Assembly: GCA_027294455.1 (NCBI GenBank)
Contig: JAPULZ010000064.1
Location: 1-64,000 of the forward strand
Origin: Gemmatimonadota bacterium
GTDB taxonomy: Bacteria > Gemmatimonadota > Gemmatimonadetes > Gemmatimonadales > GWC2-71-9
Direction of reading: 5' to 3'
DNA: 64,000 nt
Below, piece by piece: positions 60,635 through 64,000 of this stretch (the stretch's first letter is position 1; every line of letters begins with the position of its first letter). A program made the translations under genes and the position numbers. The notes below the pieces were generated by a model that saw nothing but the letters and a program-made list of their open reading frames with translations, made no database searches and was not told where the DNA came from.

Positions 60635-63600
60635 TCGTTCTTCGTGCGAGTGCGACGGCTTGGATGTTGACGGCCACGGTGGCGGGTACCGCTCTCGGGG
60701 CCGGCGTGGTCGGACTGCGCACGGAAACGGGGCGTGAGGTGCTGACCCGCTACGGCGTGTCCGTGCTCAACGAGGTCGTGCACGGCACCGCCGACGTGGG
60801 GGAGGTGAGCGGTACGCTCCACGACGGGTTGACGGTGCGCGACGTCGTCATTCGGGGTGAGGACGGCACACTGCTGGTGTACTTTCCGGAAGTCATCCTC
60901 CGGTACTCGCTCCTGGATTTTCTGAGCGCGCGGATCGCGCTGGGCCGCGTCGTCCTCATCCAGCCTCAGCTGAACATCGTGCGGCTGCCGAACGGGCGGT
61001 ACAACTACGAGGAAGTGCTCGGCCTCGGTGGCTCAGGGGGCGGGGGCGGCCGGAAGCCATTGGTGGCGTTCCGCCGGGCGGAGATTCACGGCGCCACGGT
61101 GGTGATCCGCAATCCCACCGAGCCGTCCGACGACCCGCGGGTCGAGACCGAGCTGACCAACGAAGGACTCATGCGGGTCCGCCGGATAGACGACCTGAAC
61201 GCGACGGTGTCCTACGCGCGCATTTCCTCGCCCTTTCCCGGGGAAAACGCGTTGCGTTTCGATATCGAAGAGTTGTCGGCGCGCTTTTCGGATCCGGCGC
61301 TGGATATCCGTTCGATGCGCGGCCGGCTCGAGATCGACGGCGATTCCATCGCGCTCGACCTGTCCCGCTTTGCCCTGCCCGGCTCGGACGTAAGCTTGCG
61401 CGGCACCCTGCGGTGGCCGGGCGGCGACCTGCTGCTCTCGCTGGACATCGATGCACGACGCTGGGCGATGGACGATATCCGGCCCTTCGTCGACGATGTG
61501 CCGTGGGGCCTGGTGGGCGATGGCCGCGCCACGGTGACGTCGCTGGATGGGGATCGCCTCCGCGTGCACATCGACCCGATGCGCCTTCGGGGTCCGGCCG
61601 GCGGTGGGGAAGTCGCCGGGCGGTTCGACATCCTGGTCACCGGGGAAGGGTGGACGCTCGGGGATACGGAGCTGCGCTTCGACACGCTCGCGGTGGACTA
61701 CCTGCGGCCGATGCTGGATTCGATCCCGTTCGACGGGTGGTTGACCGGCCGGCTTCTGGTCAGCGGCCCGAGTGACTCCCTTCAGACCGACGTGTCGCTG
61801 TGGTTCCGGGACGGGCTCGTGGCCGGCACACCCGAAACCCACCTGCGCGGGCGGGGCACGGTGTCGTTGGGAACCGAGGGTGGGTTTGGCTTCGACCGGT
61901 TCCTCCTCGATTCCTCGGACATAGATCTTGGAACGGTGCGTCGGGTGGTCCCGCCGGTGGAGCTGCAGGGCCGAGTGGCCCTGATCGGCGAGCTGAACGG
62001 TCCCTGGGGGAACACCACGTTCGAGGGAACCGCGCAGCACCGCCATGGGAACGGCCCCATCAGTGTTGCACGCGGAGTCGTGCGTCTCGATCATCGCACC
62101 GACACGGTGGGCGTGTGGGCGCAACTCGAGTTGGATTCGTTGAGATTTGCCGGCGTGCACGCCTCGTATCCCCGCCTGCCGGAGCGGGGAGTATTCGGAG
62201 GCCGAGCCACACTCAGCGGATTTGCCGATTCGCTCGGGTTCCGCATCGACGCCGAGGGTCCGCCCGGCCGCGTGGTGGCCACCGGGTACCTAGTGCTCCT
62301 GCCGGACGTGCTCGGCGTGCAGAACCTCAACGCCCAGGTGCGCCGCCTGAGCCTGGGCGATTTGGAGTCGATGTTTCCGCCCACGGAGCTCTACGGGCGA
62401 GTGCACGGCGGCGTGTCGTCCGATTCGGCGGCCGGGCTCGTGGGCGAACTCTCCATCGTGCTCGACGCGTCCTTCGCCGCCGGTTCGCCCATCGACGGTA
62501 TGCGGGGCGTGGTCCGGTTCGAGAACCGGATGATCTTCGCGGACAGCCTCCGCTTGACGGGCCCGTCCATGACTCTAATCGCCCATGGGGGATTGGGGTT
62601 GATCGACGCGCGGCCGGGTGTGCTCCGGGTCCTGGCGGACGTGGATTCGTTGGCCACCATCGAACCACTGCTGCGCGAGCGTTTCCCACGGTTGGAGCAA
62701 GACAGCATCTTCACCCGCATGATCGGCTCGGTGGACGCCGAGGTCACCCTGGCCGGGTCCATCGACGAATTCGAAGCCGACATCGTGGTCTCCGTCCCCC
62801 TCGCCACCTCGGTGGGTGCGTGGCTCGAGGGGCTGGACGTACGTGCGACGCTGCCGGCGAGTCCCAGGGGAGCCCTCTCCGTCGTGGGCCGTGCCGACTC
62901 GCTGGCGCTGGGACGATACGCGTACTCGGATCTCGAGCTCAGCATGTCCGGCCGCCGCAACGCCGCAACCTGGCTTGGGCGGGTGCGGTTGGGGAGCGAG
63001 GGGTCCTGGATCGCCTGGGGACGCACCGAGGTCGATTCCGGGCAGATCCGAATTCCCGTCGAGTTCATGGGGCTGTTGCTCCCCACGCACCGCTGGTTCC
63101 TCGAGCCGGGTGCGGTGGTGACGGTGACCGATTCGGCGTTAGATCTCGCCAACGTCTTGATCAAGAGTGAAGACGGCGGCGCATGGGTCGAGATGGAGGG
63201 ACAAATTCCCCGGGGAGGCGCGACGGGCAGCCTCTCGGGTTCGTGGGTGCGCTTGCCCCTGTCGGACGTGTGGGGGCTCGCCCAACTCGATACTGAGCAT
63301 GTCGGGGGGGACGTGGGCGGCACGTTGGAGCTGTCGGGGTCGGCCACCGCGCCGGTGTGGCATGCGGCGTTCCAGGTGAACGACGGCCGGTTCCGCTCTT
63401 TCCGCATCCCGTTGCTCGAGACGACGGTGGGGTACGAGAACCAGCGGCTGGTCGCAGAGGGAACGATCTGGCGACTGGCCCAGCCCATCCTGACCCTCGA
63501 CCTCGACCTGCCGCTCGATCTCGCCCTGGAGGGGGCTGAACAGCGCCAGCTTCCCGGGCCCCTGACCATCAACGCCACCGCCGACGGGGTCGACCTCTCA

Positions 63601-64000
63601 CTCATGGAGCTCGTCACCCCGCTGGTGCGTAACGCCGTGGGACAGCTCGATGCCAACGTCGGGATCACGGGAACCTGGCGCGAACCCCAGCTCACGGGCA
63701 CGCTCGCCCTCACCGATGCCGGCGCCTTCCTGCCGGGACTCGGTGTGACCCACGAGAACATCTCGGGGTCGGTCGTCTTGGCGGGCGATACGATTCGGGT
63801 GGATCGCCTGGTCATCGGCAGCGGAGGAGGAACCGCAGAGATCACCGGGTTCGTCCGCCTGCAAGACCTGACCCAGCCCATCGTCGAATTGGGCATCGTC
63901 GCGAATCAATTCCGCACCCTCGACGTCCCGGATTTTTTGGCGTTCACGATGACCGGAGACCTCTCGCTGGACGGTCCGATCTTCGGCGCGACGTTGCGGG
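60631..64000 (+). CDS. TamB/AsmA-like translocation and assembly protein, 3' end outside the window
   Basis: At least 1123 residues with no stop. An N-terminal helix (WMLTATVAGTALGAGVVGL) anchors it in the inner membrane. The AsmA-like start follows: LTRYGVSVLNEVVHGTADVGEVSGTLHDGLTVRDVVIRG and LGRVVLIQPQLNIVRLPNGRYNYEEVLG. The rest is repetitive beta-strands (SVVLAGDTIRVDRLVIG, DLSLDGPIFGATLR) as in the lipid-conducting groove proteins. The start TTG (60631-60633) overlaps the tamA-like stop as TTGA; ATG 60664 is the alternative. With the preceding gene it forms the TamA-TamB pair bridging both membranes. Confidence 0.88.
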   Translation, partial: MIVLRASATAWMLTATVAGTALGAGVVGLRTETGREVLTRYGVSVLNEVVHGTADVGEVSGTLHDGLTVRDVVIRGEDGTLLVYFPEVILRYSLLDFLSARIALGRVVLIQPQLNIVRLPNGRYNYEEVLGLGGSGGGGGRKPLVAFRRAEIHGATVVIRNPTEPSDDPRVETELTNEGLMRVRRIDDLNATVSYARISSPFPGENALRFDIEELSARFSDPALDIRSMRGRLEIDGDSIALDLSRFALPGSDVSLRGTLRWPGGDLLLSLDIDARRWAMDDIRPFVDDVPWGLVGDGRATVTSLDGDRLRVHIDPMRLRGPAGGGEVAGRFDILVTGEGWTLGDTELRFDTLAVDYLRPMLDSIPFDGWLTGRLLVSGPSDSLQTDVSLWFRDGLVAGTPETHLRGRGTVSLGTEGGFGFDRFLLDSSDIDLGTVRRVVPPVELQGRVALIGELNGPWGNTTFEGTAQHRHGNGPISVARGVVRLDHRTDTVGVWAQLELDSLRFAGVHASYPRLPERGVFGGRATLSGFADSLGFRIDAEGPPGRVVATGYLVLLPDVLGVQNLNAQVRRLSLGDLESMFPPTELYGRVHGGVSSDSAAGLVGELSIVLDASFAAGSPIDGMRGVVRFENRMIFADSLRLTGPSMTLIAHGGLGLIDARPGVLRVLADVDSLATIEPLLRERFPRLEQDSIFTRMIGSVDAEVTLAGSIDEFEADIVVSVPLATSVGAWLEGLDVRATLPASPRGALSVVGRADSLALGRYAYSDLELSMSGRRNAATWLGRVRLGSEGSWIAWGRTEVDSGQIRIPVEFMGLLLPTHRWFLEPGAVVTVTDSALDLANVLIKSEDGGAWVEMEGQIPRGGATGSLSGSWVRLPLSDVWGLAQLDTEHVGGDVGGTLELSGSATAPVWHAAFQVNDGRFRSFRIPLLETTVGYENQRLVAEGTIWRLAQPILTLDLDLPLDLALEGAEQRQLPGPLTINATADGVDLSLMELVTPLVRNAVGQLDANVGITGTWREPQLTGTLALTDAGAFLPGLGVTHENISGSVVLAGDTIRVDRLVIGSGGGTAEITGFVRLQDLTQPIVELGIVANQFRTLDVPDFLAFTMTGDLSLDGPIFGATLR

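Noticed and set aside
62391-63896. Long minus-strand Ser/Arg-rich frame
   Set aside because: Antisense to the uninterrupted TamB-like frame.

Overview
This is a GC-rich, densely packed bacterial chromosome segment with 47 protein-coding loci, several overlapping by 4 nt. No rRNA, tRNA, CRISPR array, prophage or insertion sequence was recognised. The cell is clearly diderm: it has a TamA/BamA-type barrel followed by TamB, an LpoB-type lipoprotein, another outer-membrane barrel, and many signal peptides or lipoboxes. An ADOP-type ABC permease, several secreted S9/S41 peptidases, a Kgd-type E2-E1 oxoglutarate dehydrogenase and a SAM-II riboswitch together suggest Gemmatimonadota or a close relative. 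That placement is an inference from gene content.

Layout. 1-10 kb: RND transporter with its TetR regulator and two matching operators, a DUF4342 protein, a GIY-YIG/Sel1 protein, a large S9 peptidase, dut plus an ATPase, a sugar dehydrogenase-like lipoprotein and MltG. 10-17 kb: an SDR protein, class II fructose-1,6-bisphosphatase, a barrel, then a cassette (CoA-acylating semialdehyde dehydrogenase, class III aminotransferase, a 47-residue membrane protein, an SSS symporter) that looks like beta-amino-acid catabolism. 17-28 kb: a second S9 peptidase, ADOP permease, CtpA-like protease, aromatic amino acid decarboxylase behind a structured leader, a SUMF1-fold protein and a GNAT acetyltransferase. 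28-35 kb: methionine and one-carbon metabolism, with an MTHFR-like protein, a homocysteine methyltransferase/MTHFR fusion and MetH behind a SAM-II riboswitch. 35-44 kb: YggU- and YggT-like proteins, Kgd, LpoB plus its lipoprotein partner, a VWA protein and an MFS carrier. 44-54.4 kb: one long minus-strand series with LON-domain protein, GlcD-GlcE-GlcF, YgfZ, a Tat-exported GH38-like protein, a MoxR-type ATPase and a cytidylate-kinase-like protein. 54.4-64 kb: an RpoD-family sigma factor, aroB, a broken phzF, a cobalamin adenosyltransferase, and the TamA-TamB pair running off the window.

Most notable points. (i) About ten genes lack a Shine-Dalgarno sequence and instead carry a -10-like hexamer 5-8 nt before the start codon, which suggests leaderless mRNAs. 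(ii) phzF has an in-frame TAG immediately before its catalytic Glu. The next gene, aroB, has no ATG/GTG/TTG at its N-terminus and appears to start at ATA in an ATAA overlap. (iii) A SAM-II riboswitch precedes metH. (iv) A promoter-like TTGACA drives a short leader that ends in an intrinsic terminator 4 nt before the tamA-like start codon. (v) A 47-residue membrane protein is wedged between an aminotransferase and an SSS symporter.
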